Shown: positions 34,212 through 43,182 of the stretch, piece after piece
Layout of the letters: each line of letters opens with the position of its first letter
Numbering within the stretch: the stretch's first letter is position 1
Assembly: GCA_964355975.1 (NCBI GenBank)
Contig: CAYHFW010000002.1
Coordinates: 1-64,000 of the forward strand
DNA length: 64,000 nucleotides
Direction of reading: 5' to 3'
From: F1-60-MAGs104 sp964355975
GTDB taxonomy: Bacteria > Planctomycetota > Phycisphaerae > Phycisphaerales > SM1A02
Made by a program: the position numbers and the translations under genes
The notes under the pieces: model-generated
What the model saw: the letters and a program-made list of their open reading frames with translations, nothing else
The model's database searches: none
Told to the model about the DNA's origin: nothing

Positions 34212-34646
34212 TCATCCATAACCGAGTCGTTCGAGATCATCCTCGTTGAGGCCAAAATGGTGGCCAATCTCGTGCAGAATCGTGATTCGAATCTCGCGCT
34301 CGACGCGCGCGGCCCCTCCGAGCGCTTCGCCATGCTCGTCGATCCACTCATCCCATCCGCCAGCGGCATCGAGAATGCCACTGCGAAAGATCTGAATCAC
34401 ATCTGGCAGTTCTCCCGATTGCAGCACGCTGCGCTCGGTGATCGCGATTCCTGTGTGCAGTCCGCAGAGATCATCCTCTGATGGATCGATGCCGAGAGTG
34501 CGCAGCAGTTCGCGCGAAGGCGCATCTTCAACAATGAGCGGCGACTCTTCAAGCAGCGCGTGCACCTGCTGGGGCAACGCGGCGAGCACCGACTCGACGA
34601 TCGCGTCGAATCGCTCGCGACTCTCGTGCGACCAGCCCGCACTCAC
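34212..34646 (-). CDS. Zincin-type metallopeptidase family protein
   Basis: The 144-residue protein belongs to the small family with the HExxH zinc motif HEIGHHFGLNEDDLERLG near the C-terminus. An N-terminal helix (FDAIVESVLAALPQQV) and a LLRTLGIDPSEDDLCGLHTG middle precede it. I use the GTG at 34646, which overlaps the pyrD stop (GTGA). Its own TGA stop directly adjoins the 18-bp array, and the frame after the stop would read AADALK repeatedly. Confidence 0.88.
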   Translation of the reverse strand: MSAGWSHESRERFDAIVESVLAALPQQVHALLEESPLIVEDAPSRELLRTLGIDPSEDDLCGLHTGIAITERSVLQSGELPDVIQIFRSGILDAAGGWDEWIDEHGEALGGAARVEREIRITILHEIGHHFGLNEDDLERLGYG

Positions 34647-35593
34647 TGGCGAACTTGTCCCACGAGTTGCGAAATGCTTGAGACTTGCTGCGAACGCGCC
34701 CACTTGTCGAGTCCGCGAATCACGCGCAAAGGAGAGGCGGGATCGACAAAGAGCGCGGTGCCCATCGCAACGCCAGTCGCTCCCGCGAGAATGAATTCGG
34801 CGGCGTCTTCCCACGAGAGCACTCCGCCAACTGCAATGATTGGCACGCCTGCGCTGCGCGCAACCCGCGCGTACACATCGTGCACGATGCGAACGACAAT
34901 GGGATGGATCGCCGGACCTGAGAGCCCACCTTGACGGCGTGAGAGCCGTGGCTCACGCGTTGCGACATCGATCGCCATCGCTGGCATCGTGTTGCAGAGC
35001 GTGAGCGCGTTTGCTCCGCACGCGATCGCCACATCGGCCATCGCGAGCGGATCGACCATGTCGGGGGCAAGTTTTACAAAGAGCGCACAGTGGGTCACTG
35101 CGGGGCGAACTGCCGTGAGCAGCCCTTGAAGCGACACGGTGTCCGCACCGAAACTGCGACCGGTCGATGTGTTTGGACACGAGACATTCAATTCGATTGC
35201 GCGAAACGATCCGCACTGATCGATTGCACTTGCAACTGCGATGTAATCGTCGATGGTGTGGCCAGCGACAGACGCAATGACATTCGTGCCGCACGCACGC
35301 ACTTTGGGGGCTTCTTCTGCGAGAAACCGCTCAACTCCCATGTTCGCAAGGCCGATCGCATTGAGCATTCCGGCACGCGAAGGAATGATTCGCCATGGAG
35401 GATTACCGTTGCGTGGCTCAAGCGTGATGCTCTTGGTGGTGATCGCCCCAAGCTTCGAAAGTGGCATCGCATCTGCCAACGCATCGACATAACCGCACGT
35501 TCCTGCGGCGGCAATCACGGGATTGCGCAGGTCGAGTCCTGCGAGTGAAACCTGAAGCATCTCTGGAATGCCCACGGCGTACTTGTAACACAT
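34643..35593 (-). CDS. pyrD: Dihydroorotate dehydrogenase, class 1
   Basis: The 316-residue FMN enzyme oxidises dihydroorotate to orotate in pyrimidine synthesis. The catalytic-base motif is LNVSCPNT (Cys, as in class 1 enzymes; class 2 has Ser). Also visible are the N-terminal LRNPVIAAAGTCGY, GNPPWRI and IIAVGGVLSWEDAAEFILAGA. Class 1B works with PyrK, which is not adjacent. The start at 35593 is likely, but ATG 35560 is possible. It is coupled to the metallopeptidase gene. Confidence 0.93.
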   Translation of the reverse strand: MCYKYAVGIPEMLQVSLAGLDLRNPVIAAAGTCGYVDALADAMPLSKLGAITTKSITLEPRNGNPPWRIIPSRAGMLNAIGLANMGVERFLAEEAPKVRACGTNVIASVAGHTIDDYIAVASAIDQCGSFRAIELNVSCPNTSTGRSFGADTVSLQGLLTAVRPAVTHCALFVKLAPDMVDPLAMADVAIACGANALTLCNTMPAMAIDVATREPRLSRRQGGLSGPAIHPIVVRIVHDVYARVARSAGVPIIAVGGVLSWEDAAEFILAGATGVAMGTALFVDPASPLRVIRGLDKWARSQQVSSISQLVGQVRQ

Positions 35594-35594
35594 C

Positions 35595-35608
35595 TATGAT
35601 CATTCGAC
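35595..35608 (+). promoter_or_regulatory. Short-leader -10 of the TPR-YggX gene
   Basis: TATGAT at 35595-35600 lies 8 nt before the ATG at 35609, within a 15-bp gap from the divergent pyrD start. Confidence 0.5.
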
Positions 35609-36271
35609 ATGAGCACTCCAGAACGAATCGCACAGTTCGAGAAGATGGCGTCGGCAGATCCAACAAATGAGATGGCGCACTTCAGCCTCGGCAATGCATA
35701 CCTGCAAGCGGGCCGCCACGCCGAAGCTGCAACAAGCCTTGAACGGGTGATCGCGCTGAGCGCGGGAATGAGCAAGGCCTATCAACTCTGCGGCAGCGCG
35801 ATGATTGGTGCGGGTTGGAGTGACAAGGCCGTCGATGTGCTCAACCGTGGGTTTCAGGTCGCCTCTGAGCGCGGCGACCGGATGGTCGAGCAAGCGATCG
35901 CGCAACTGCTGATCTCGATTGGTCGAACTCCCCCAACCGTGGCGCGCGCAGCGACGGGGCAAGCTGAGAGCCTGCGCGCAGCGGGGACATTTGTTTGCGG
36001 CCGCACTGGACGAGCTGGCACCAAACTGCCTTCGCCTCCGATGCGCGGAGTGATCGGCAACTGGATCTTCGAGAACATTTCAGCCGAGACGTGGAAGGAA
36101 TGGATCGGCCAAGGCACGAAGGTCATCAATGAAATGCGCCTCGATTTTTCACGCGAGCGCGATCAAGACCTCTACGACCAGCAGATGCGGGAATACCTCG
36201 GTCTCGATGATGAACTCGTCGCGTCGCTCAAGAGCGCGAGTGAGAGTTCAACATCGTCACACCCGTCGTAA
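35609..36271 (+). CDS. TPR domain fused to Fe(2+)-trafficking protein YggX
   Basis: The 220-residue protein has an N-terminal TPR region (about 4-110, with FSLGNAYLQAGRHAEAATSL and YQLCGSAMIGAG) and a C-terminal YggX-like domain (about 128-200). The latter has the conserved Cys130 in FVCGRTG, PSPPMRGVIGNWIFENIS, TWKEWIGQGTKVINE and the final LYDQQMREYLGL. YggX proteins are linked to iron supply and Fe-S protection and are normally about 90 residues alone. Its 3' end overlaps the convergent VWA gene by 15 bp. Confidence 0.9.
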   Translation: MSTPERIAQFEKMASADPTNEMAHFSLGNAYLQAGRHAEAATSLERVIALSAGMSKAYQLCGSAMIGAGWSDKAVDVLNRGFQVASERGDRMVEQAIAQLLISIGRTPPTVARAATGQAESLRAAGTFVCGRTGRAGTKLPSPPMRGVIGNWIFENISAETWKEWIGQGTKVINEMRLDFSRERDQDLYDQQMREYLGLDDELVASLKSASESSTSSHPS

Positions 36272-38272
36272 CCAGACCCACCACTCCAAGATCAGCAGGC
36301 CGAACGCGCCAAGCAGAAGCCATGGCCATGCGGCGCTCTTCGAAACACCGCCCCCCTGCACTCCAGCGACACGCTCCGATGCGAACACGATCTCACTCGC
36401 AGCATCGCACCGACCTTCGACACGCGTCTTCATGTTGACGGCGTACGCAAGCGTTGACGATGAACTCTCGCGCGCGGGCAACTGCCACTGCAATCGATAG
36501 ACGCCACTTCGACGCAGCGGCCCGTAGGAGAGACTCGACTGCGCTGGCACGGTGAGCGCGAGCTCATCTCCACCTGGAGTTTGGATCGTCGGATTGCGTG
36601 CATCCTTCGGAACGCGAGTCGTGATGATGTCACCTGGCGCAAGCGGTTCATCTGCAACAGCGCTGCCTCCAGCCGCAAGCCACCCAATCGCATTCGCGCA
36701 AAAATTGACGAATCCTCGCTGAAATGGCCAGTTGCTATCCATGGGATCGAATGTGACATAGACGAGTGTCAGCGCTCCTCGATTGACCGTCAAGATGAGT
36801 GGACCCTCACCCGCCTCAACGATGACATCGGCATCTCCTCCTGGCGCCACCGCAGTCATCGACGACACAAACAATTCATCGAGGTTGACGTACTGCAGAA
36901 GTGGATGCTCATCGCGCAGGCTGCGCACAGACGCGTTGTTCTTCTCGCCGTACGCAGCGATGCCAGCGGACGCCGGCGGCGCGCGAAAGATGAGATACCG
37001 GCCACGATCGAGCCGTGCGGGCATCACACCATCAAGCACAATCACGTCGTAGAGGTCGGGAGCCTGTGCATCGCTCGCGACGCGACGATCCCACTCATCG
37101 AGGTCAAAGACATCAAGCGCTGCGAGCGACATCCCTTCGAGCAGCGACTTGAGAACGAACGCACCCTTTCCAACAATCGCGATGCTCATTGCGTGGGGTG
37201 GCGCGGCAACAACCGACGCGCGGTCGTCCGCCACGAGCGCATCTTTCGTCGTCACCGCAACATCGACGACTCCCCCCTTGGGAAGCGCGATCGACGGAAA
37301 CACAACCTGCGTCTCTCCCGCGACGCGCACACCACTCTTGGAATCCTCTTGAAATGCTGGCACTTCGACCGGCTTTGGTGTGACTGCGCGCAACTGCCCA
37401 TCGACGCGCACCTCAAGGTCACCCACATATGGGATCGCATTCCAGTTCACCACGCGCGCGAAGATCTGCACTTCGTTTGGGCGATCGGGATTGCGCGCCG
37501 CGGCGAGGCCTGCGATTCCGACGTTCTGCGTCGTTGCCTCGCCAATGGTGTGAAAGGTGACCCGCTCTCCGGTGCGCAGAACCACTCGGTCAATGTCGCC
37601 GATCCGTCCATCTGAGAAGAGCTCGTAGACAGGCGGCTCTGCGGCGATGGGCTGCGCATTGTCAGGATCGGTCACCGTCGTGTAGGCACGTGCGAGTTCA
37701 AACGCGTCGGCGAGCGCCGTTGTCTCATCCGTCGGTTGAATCGCGGCGATCGCGTCGATCGCCTGCGCCGCATTGTCAGTAAACGGGCAGACGACTTGCG
37801 CATCTTTGGCGAACGCCACCACCATCACCGCTGGCGCTGCACTCGAAAAGAGTCCGCCGCTATGCAGTGTTCGCACGCGCTCTGTCGCGATGCGCTTGGC
37901 CTCTTCAAGTCGAGTCGCTCCCGCTGGACCATCGGTTGCGTTCATCGATCCTGAAGCATCGATGAGAAAGACCGCGCGCGCTGCGTTCGACTCACCAAGA
38001 TCGAGTTGTGGTTGCGCGATGGCGAGAATGACAAGCAAGAGCGCGAGCAACTGCAGCAGCAGCAAAAGCGAAAATCGCAGCCGCTGAAAAGGAGCGTTCG
38101 CGCGCAGATCGTGCGTCGCGCGCGTCCACAAGAGCGTGCTCGAGATCACGCGTTTTGTGCGGCGAAGTCGCAGAAAGTAGAGCGCAACCAGTGGAGGGAT
38201 GGTCGAGAGCGCCACCACCCCTGCCGCGAGCGGAGCAAGCCAAGCGACCGCGACGAAGAGCAGCGGAGTCAT
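36257..38272 (-). CDS. BatA-like VWA membrane protein
   Basis: The 671-residue protein has an N-terminal BatA-type membrane segment (about 10-30 and 58-78, with a PPLVALYFLRLRR turn). A VWA domain follows with an intact MIDAS motif (DASGSM near 92-97), then a large periplasmic region with beta-rich segments and a C-terminal membrane helix (about 650-668). Such proteins belong to Bat/aerotolerance-like operons with MoxR and DUF58. Its ATG overlaps the DUF58 stop (ATGA). It is the last gene of the operon. Confidence 0.92.
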   Translation of the reverse strand: MTPLLFVAVAWLAPLAAGVVALSTIPPLVALYFLRLRRTKRVISSTLLWTRATHDLRANAPFQRLRFSLLLLLQLLALLLVILAIAQPQLDLGESNAARAVFLIDASGSMNATDGPAGATRLEEAKRIATERVRTLHSGGLFSSAAPAVMVVAFAKDAQVVCPFTDNAAQAIDAIAAIQPTDETTALADAFELARAYTTVTDPDNAQPIAAEPPVYELFSDGRIGDIDRVVLRTGERVTFHTIGEATTQNVGIAGLAAARNPDRPNEVQIFARVVNWNAIPYVGDLEVRVDGQLRAVTPKPVEVPAFQEDSKSGVRVAGETQVVFPSIALPKGGVVDVAVTTKDALVADDRASVVAAPPHAMSIAIVGKGAFVLKSLLEGMSLAALDVFDLDEWDRRVASDAQAPDLYDVIVLDGVMPARLDRGRYLIFRAPPASAGIAAYGEKNNASVRSLRDEHPLLQYVNLDELFVSSMTAVAPGGDADVIVEAGEGPLILTVNRGALTLVYVTFDPMDSNWPFQRGFVNFCANAIGWLAAGGSAVADEPLAPGDIITTRVPKDARNPTIQTPGGDELALTVPAQSSLSYGPLRRSGVYRLQWQLPARESSSSTLAYAVNMKTRVEGRCDAASEIVFASERVAGVQGGGVSKSAAWPWLLLGAFGLLILEWWVWLRRV

Positions 38273-39210
38273 GCGAGCAATCCTCGCCTTCGCAGGTAAT
38301 CGAGCAGCAGTGTGTCGAGATCGAGTGAAGTCTCAACAACTTGATGCGCGATGCTGCGCCGAACTGAAAACTCGCGCAATCCGCCGACATACTTCTCGAG
38401 CGACTCTTTGTACTGCGCGAGCACCGACGTCGTTGCCGTGACCTCTGTTTCAGCTCCAGTCTCACTATCGATGAGTCGAAGGTCGCCCGTGATTCCATGT
38501 CGTGCAGGATCGATCTCTTGCGGGGCGAGCAACTGCAGCGCGTAGACATCGAATCCACGGCCCGCGACATAGGCGAGCCCCTTCTCATATCCATCTTGAA
38601 ACAAGAAGTCACTCAAGACAAGCAACACCCCACGCCCTTGTCCACCAAGCGCGATCGCGCGCATTCCATCGGAGAATCCAGCATCGCCATCGGTGGTTCG
38701 ATCGAGCAGCCAAGTGCCCAATTCACGCGTGCGGCGACGGCCACGCAGTCCAGTGAGTCGTTCGATCTTTCCCCCACCGAATCCAAAGACGCTCACTCGG
38801 TTGTTGTTGACGAGCCCGATGTATCCGAGTGCCATCGCAAGTCTGCGCGCATAGTCGAACTTGTTGGGCGAACCACCATTCATGGACTGGCTCATGTCGA
38901 GCGCGATCACCATCGACAGATCTTCTTCCTCGAGAAAGAGTTTCAAGAAGAGACGATCGAGCCGTGCGTAGATGTTCCAATCGACGAACCGCAGATCGTC
39001 GCCATGGCTGTAATTGCGAAAGTCCGCGAACTCAACCGATTGACCTCGCCGGCGACTGCGCCGCTCACCCTGAATCTTGCCCGTGAAGATCTTGCGACTG
39101 ATCACATCGAGTCGATCGAGTCGCGCCATGAGGCGCGAATCAATCAGGTCGTCGATTTTTTCGAGTCGCCCCTTTTGCGCGGTGGCGCCCGTCGATGGCC
39201 GCGCGCTCAT
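38269..39210 (-). CDS. DUF58 protein
   Basis: The 313-residue protein carries the DUF58 hallmark segment GQSVEFADFRNYSHGDDLRF...WNIYARLDRL, and a VWA-like LDMSQSM where a metal-binding site would sit. It lacks obvious membrane helices. DUF58 proteins accompany MoxR ATPases, probably as substrates or partners in assembly of VWA complexes. I place the start at ATG 39210, which overlaps the moxR stop as ATGA; longer frames are non-family. Confidence 0.9.
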   Translation of the reverse strand: MSARPSTGATAQKGRLEKIDDLIDSRLMARLDRLDVISRKIFTGKIQGERRSRRRGQSVEFADFRNYSHGDDLRFVDWNIYARLDRLFLKLFLEEEDLSMVIALDMSQSMNGGSPNKFDYARRLAMALGYIGLVNNNRVSVFGFGGGKIERLTGLRGRRRTRELGTWLLDRTTDGDAGFSDGMRAIALGGQGRGVLLVLSDFLFQDGYEKGLAYVAGRGFDVYALQLLAPQEIDPARHGITGDLRLIDSETGAETEVTATTSVLAQYKESLEKYVGGLREFSVRRSIAHQVVETSLDLDTLLLDYLRRRGLLA

Positions 39211-40253
39211 GGTTGTGCCTCGGCAGGCACGGACTGCACGATTTGCGCAAGAATCGCGTCGCAGGTCAATCCTGCCGCCTCTGCTTCGAAACTGCGAACG
39301 ATGCGGTGACGCAGCGCGGGTTGAACCAGCGCTGCGATGTCTTGCGTACTCACCGCGCACCGCCCCGCCAAGAGTGCGCGCACCTTGGCACCTGCGATCA
39401 GAGCCTGTGCGCCGCGCGGGCTCGACCCCACGAGCACCATGCGCGCGATGTCGGGCGGTGCGTCGCTATTCGTTGGATGGGTCGCGAGCACGAGTCGCAC
39501 CGCGTAATCCTGAATATGCGGCGCCACGAGCACTTTTCGCGCGAGCGCTTGCGCCGCATGAATCTGCTGTGCGCTCAACACCGCCTTGGTCTCTGCTTCG
39601 CGCGAGTGCACCCCTGTCGTCCGCTCGACAATCGTTGCGACATCACTCGCCGACGCATAGGGCACGGTCACCTTGAACAAGAATCGATCGAGTTGTGCCT
39701 CAGGCAGCGGGTACGTGCCCTCTTGTTCGATCGGATTCTGCGTCGCAAGCACAAGAAATGGTCGCTCGAGCGTGCGCGTCTCGCCTGCGATGGTGACAGC
39801 GCGCTCTTGCATCGCTTCGAGAAGCGCCGACTGACTCTTGGGAGATGCGCGGTTGATTTCGTCTGCAAGCAGAATCTGCGTAAAGATTGGCCCTGGCCGA
39901 AACTGCAGTTCGCGCTGTCCATTGGATTGGCTCTCGACCACAATCTGCGTGCCCAAGATGTCAGCGGGCATCAAGTCGGGGGTGAATTGGATGCGCGCAA
40001 ATTTCAGCCCGAGTGCTCGGCCGAGCGTGCGAACGAGCAGCGTCTTTCCAAGCCCTGGAACTCCCTCGAGCAGCACGTGCCCGTTGGCGAAGAGCGCGAT
40101 GAGTACCTGCTGAACGACGGGATCCTGACCGACGAGGACCAACCCGATTTCATCGCGAAGGCGCTCTGCCACGAGGCGAAACGAAGCGCACGCCGCGCGC
40201 ACCGATTCAACAGACTCGAGAGGTTGCGGGCTCTCCTGCAAATCTTGGCTCAC
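39207..40253 (-). CDS. MoxR-family AAA+ ATPase
   Basis: The 348-residue ATPase has Walker A GVPGLGKTLLVR, Walker B LLADEINRASPKSQSALLEAM, a Sensor-1-type ATQNPIEQEGTYPLPEAQLDR and a C-terminal lid. MoxR proteins act as chaperones in assembling VWA-domain proteins. Start is GTG, overlapping the stop of the upstream VWA gene (GTGA), and the stop overlaps the DUF58 gene. Confidence 0.95.
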   Translation of the reverse strand: MSQDLQESPQPLESVESVRAACASFRLVAERLRDEIGLVLVGQDPVVQQVLIALFANGHVLLEGVPGLGKTLLVRTLGRALGLKFARIQFTPDLMPADILGTQIVVESQSNGQRELQFRPGPIFTQILLADEINRASPKSQSALLEAMQERAVTIAGETRTLERPFLVLATQNPIEQEGTYPLPEAQLDRFLFKVTVPYASASDVATIVERTTGVHSREAETKAVLSAQQIHAAQALARKVLVAPHIQDYAVRLVLATHPTNSDAPPDIARMVLVGSSPRGAQALIAGAKVRALLAGRCAVSTQDIAALVQPALRHRIVRSFEAEAAGLTCDAILAQIVQSVPAEAQP

Positions 40254-43168
40254 TTGCCGCCTCCGCCTGCATCGTTCTGTTCACCCTTGGCGCGCTGCTT
40301 GGCACGGCGCAGTCGGTCCATCGCAGATTCTTCCGTCGGTTCATCTTGCGCTTGAGGTGGCTCGGGTGTCAGGCTCGTACCTCGCGCGATCGTCGGAGTG
40401 GCTGAGACATCGGGCACCACCGGCTCAACTGGTCGGGCACTTGTCGAGACGCGGCGCGCCTTCTTCCATGCGGCGATGACTTCGCCACCAGTGCCGCGTG
40501 CTCCACCAAATGCTTGCTGTGCAGCGTCGCGAGCAGACTCTCGGTCAACGACGAGCCGGCGCACTGCGACATCGATCACGAGCAGCGCCGCCGCGACGAT
40601 GGCAAGAATGTCCCAGATTCGTCGCACGCTTTCTGGCACGACGAGCCCAGTTCGATCAAAGAGATTCGCGACAGCGAGGTCACTCACTCGAAAACTGCGC
40701 CCTCCAGTCTCTTCGGCGATTGCACGCAGCAGTGCCGCGTTGTCACGGCTCGTTCGAAACTCGCGTGGATAGGCGAGCGTGACAGCACCCTGAATCGAAC
40801 CTCCGGCGCGTGCGCCTGTTCCGTCGAGCAATCCGACATCGATCAGATACGACCCCGTCTGCGTCGTCTGGAAGGTGCCGCGGTATCGGCCGGGCGCGAC
40901 CTGTTCGAGCGCGAGCGGCGATGTTGAACCATCTGGACCAACAACACGCGCATCAGTGCGCATGAAGTTCATCAATCCACTCTCGCCACCAATCGCTTCG
41001 AGCTCGACCGTCGCCTCTTCGCCGTCGAGGCGCGTCTTCAAGAGCACATTCGACGGCGCCGCAGGCCGCATCGACCAGCGCACGACGCGCTCCCACATCC
41101 CTTGAAATCCACTCCATGCAGGCCACCCGCCACCCCACCGTCCGCTGAGATCACTCGTGAAGACCGCAGATTTTCCGAGCCCATAGTTCCACGATGCAAA
41201 GATTGGATCGTTCCCCTCTGACGTACGGTTGAGAATTGGAATCTGCGCGAGCCCTTCGCGCGGGACGGTGAGCACATACCCCTTCACCATCGGCACGCTC
41301 GTGATGCCTTCGATCGGTCCACCAATCGTCGGAGAAACCGATGGCTGAAAATCTCCTTCGACGATCAGATTGCGCGAGACCAGCGTTGCCTCTTTGATGA
41401 AGATCTTGGGCAGCAACTTCGGATTCATCACGTTGTAGAAATTGCCACCCGTCCACTCTGCCATCGCCTTCATATTCTGCAGATCCTCGGCAGTGCCGTG
41501 ACCCGCGATCATGATCGTTGTCACTGTGATCTTTGCCGCCTTGTATTTCGCAAGCAATTCTTTGGTTGCTGGCGCGGGATCGCCGTCTGAGATCACGATC
41601 GCATGGCGCTGTCCCGCCGGAACATTGACAAGCCCAGCGAGCGCAGCCGTCATCGATGCGCCGAAGTCGGGCATGTCTCCAACGGGCATCGAGCGCGCGG
41701 CTTTGAGCGCTGCGCCCTTGTCTCCAACAATCTGCATCGGGAAGTACCAACCCGCCCCGTTGACGCCATCCTTCACGCCATAGTTGAAGACGACGATGCC
41801 TGCATAATCGAGACGCGAGAGCGCATCGATCGCACTCACCGCCACTTGTTCGCTCCAATAATTTGCCTGCGGCATTTCACAGGAGTGCATCACGAGCGCG
41901 AGCGCGCCGCGTGGAAGTTCGCGCGTTGCAGGCGGATTCAACTGCACTGGCAAGACCTTTGATGTTTCGCTGTCAATCCATCCACCCGCGCCAAATGAGC
42001 GATCACCGCCCACCATGAGCAATCCGCCACCGAGTTCATGCACATATGCGTGCAAACTTCGGTCGGTGGCGTTGTCAATCTCATGACGCGCAGTGTTCAC
42101 GAGCACGATGGCGTCATAGCCAGAAAGGAATGCGATTCCTTCACCGAGTCGCTCTGGATTGACAACATCAACGAGCAATCCGCCACTGCGAAGTGCATCA
42201 ACGAGTGCGCCACCTTCGCGGCCATCTTGATCCACCACGAGCACGCGCCCCTCACCTGCGACAAAGACCGTCGCGGCGCCGCGTTTGTTTTCGACGATGC
42301 CGTCCATGCTTGCGGCGTCGGGTTCGAAGACCGCCTCGTATCGCTGCGCTCCACTGCGATCCAAACTCATCGGCACTTCGAATGTGTTGGGGCCTGCCTT
42401 CAGAGTGACCGCGAGTCCATCGCCAGGTGCCGCGCCATCAAGATCGATCGGTTGACCATTCTCTTTCACGTACAGCGTGCCAGTCGCCCCTCCCTGACTG
42501 CGCAGAAACAGTTTGAGGTCTGCAGTCTGTCCGAGTCGCGCGCGCGTCGGCGCGCGAATGCCCTCGAAAATCGTTCCCCCCGTTTGGTTGTACTCAATGG
42601 CAACGACATCGATTGGAATGTGATTCGCCTTTGCGAGTGCTGCGGCTTCGCGCAGACTTCCCGCGGTCTCGTTGCCATCCGAGACAAGAAGCAAACGGTT
42701 CATTGTGTCGGATGGCAGAAGCGCGAGCGCACGGCGCACTCCATGTGCGAGGCTCGATCCATCGAGTTCTCCGCCATGTCCACCAAATGAAACCTCGCCG
42801 CCAACTGATGGAATCTCTGCAACCGATGCGTCGCGCGCAACGGTGACCACACCGACACGATCTGCGCGGTTGGGAGGTGTTTTCGTCGCGGCCTGCAGCG
42901 CTGCCTCGGCACGAGAAAGAAGATCGCTCGGGATCGATCGACTCACATCGGCGACGACGAGCACTGTGACTCCTTCACCCGTTCGGACAATCGACGGCTG
43001 CGCGAGGCTCAAAGATAAGAGCGCAACAAGCAGTGATCGCACGATGCCACTCGTCCATGCGCGCGCGATGCCAGTCGCATGTCGGCGGTGCCAACTCATC
43101 CACCAAAGCAGTGGAAGGACAACAAGCAAGAGCAGTGCGACCGGACGTTCAAAGCCAATAGGGATCAT
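40250..43168 (-). CDS. Large VWA membrane protein
   Basis: The 972-residue protein has two or three N-terminal membrane helices and two VWA-like domains. The first has a MIDAS-type DVSRS near 75-80. The second includes a HAIVISDGDPAP segment. Between them is a glutamine-amidotransferase-like region (YDAIVLVNTAR, GGGLLMVGGDRSFGAGGW). A late C-terminal helix (about 850-870) and an Ala/Glu-rich tail follow. It resembles large planctomycete VWA/GATase-like proteins in Bat operons. TAGTCT lies 11 nt before the ATG. It starts 14 bp after the permease-NHL gene. Confidence 0.9.
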   Translation of the reverse strand: MIPIGFERPVALLLLVVLPLLWWMSWHRRHATGIARAWTSGIVRSLLVALLSLSLAQPSIVRTGEGVTVLVVADVSRSIPSDLLSRAEAALQAATKTPPNRADRVGVVTVARDASVAEIPSVGGEVSFGGHGGELDGSSLAHGVRRALALLPSDTMNRLLLVSDGNETAGSLREAAALAKANHIPIDVVAIEYNQTGGTIFEGIRAPTRARLGQTADLKLFLRSQGGATGTLYVKENGQPIDLDGAAPGDGLAVTLKAGPNTFEVPMSLDRSGAQRYEAVFEPDAASMDGIVENKRGAATVFVAGEGRVLVVDQDGREGGALVDALRSGGLLVDVVNPERLGEGIAFLSGYDAIVLVNTARHEIDNATDRSLHAYVHELGGGLLMVGGDRSFGAGGWIDSETSKVLPVQLNPPATRELPRGALALVMHSCEMPQANYWSEQVAVSAIDALSRLDYAGIVVFNYGVKDGVNGAGWYFPMQIVGDKGAALKAARSMPVGDMPDFGASMTAALAGLVNVPAGQRHAIVISDGDPAPATKELLAKYKAAKITVTTIMIAGHGTAEDLQNMKAMAEWTGGNFYNVMNPKLLPKIFIKEATLVSRNLIVEGDFQPSVSPTIGGPIEGITSVPMVKGYVLTVPREGLAQIPILNRTSEGNDPIFASWNYGLGKSAVFTSDLSGRWGGGWPAWSGFQGMWERVVRWSMRPAAPSNVLLKTRLDGEEATVELEAIGGESGLMNFMRTDARVVGPDGSTSPLALEQVAPGRYRGTFQTTQTGSYLIDVGLLDGTGARAGGSIQGAVTLAYPREFRTSRDNAALLRAIAEETGGRSFRVSDLAVANLFDRTGLVVPESVRRIWDILAIVAAALLVIDVAVRRLVVDRESARDAAQQAFGGARGTGGEVIAAWKKARRVSTSARPVEPVVPDVSATPTIARGTSLTPEPPQAQDEPTEESAMDRLRRAKQRAKGEQNDAGGGGK

Positions 43169-43182
43169 GAACGGAACACAGA

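Noticed and set aside
33818..34381. Repeat-encoded proteins spanning the N run (LSASAA, SGCAQ and similar)
   Set aside because: They cross an unknown gap and arise from any frame of an 18-bp repeat; no start, SD or partner domain.
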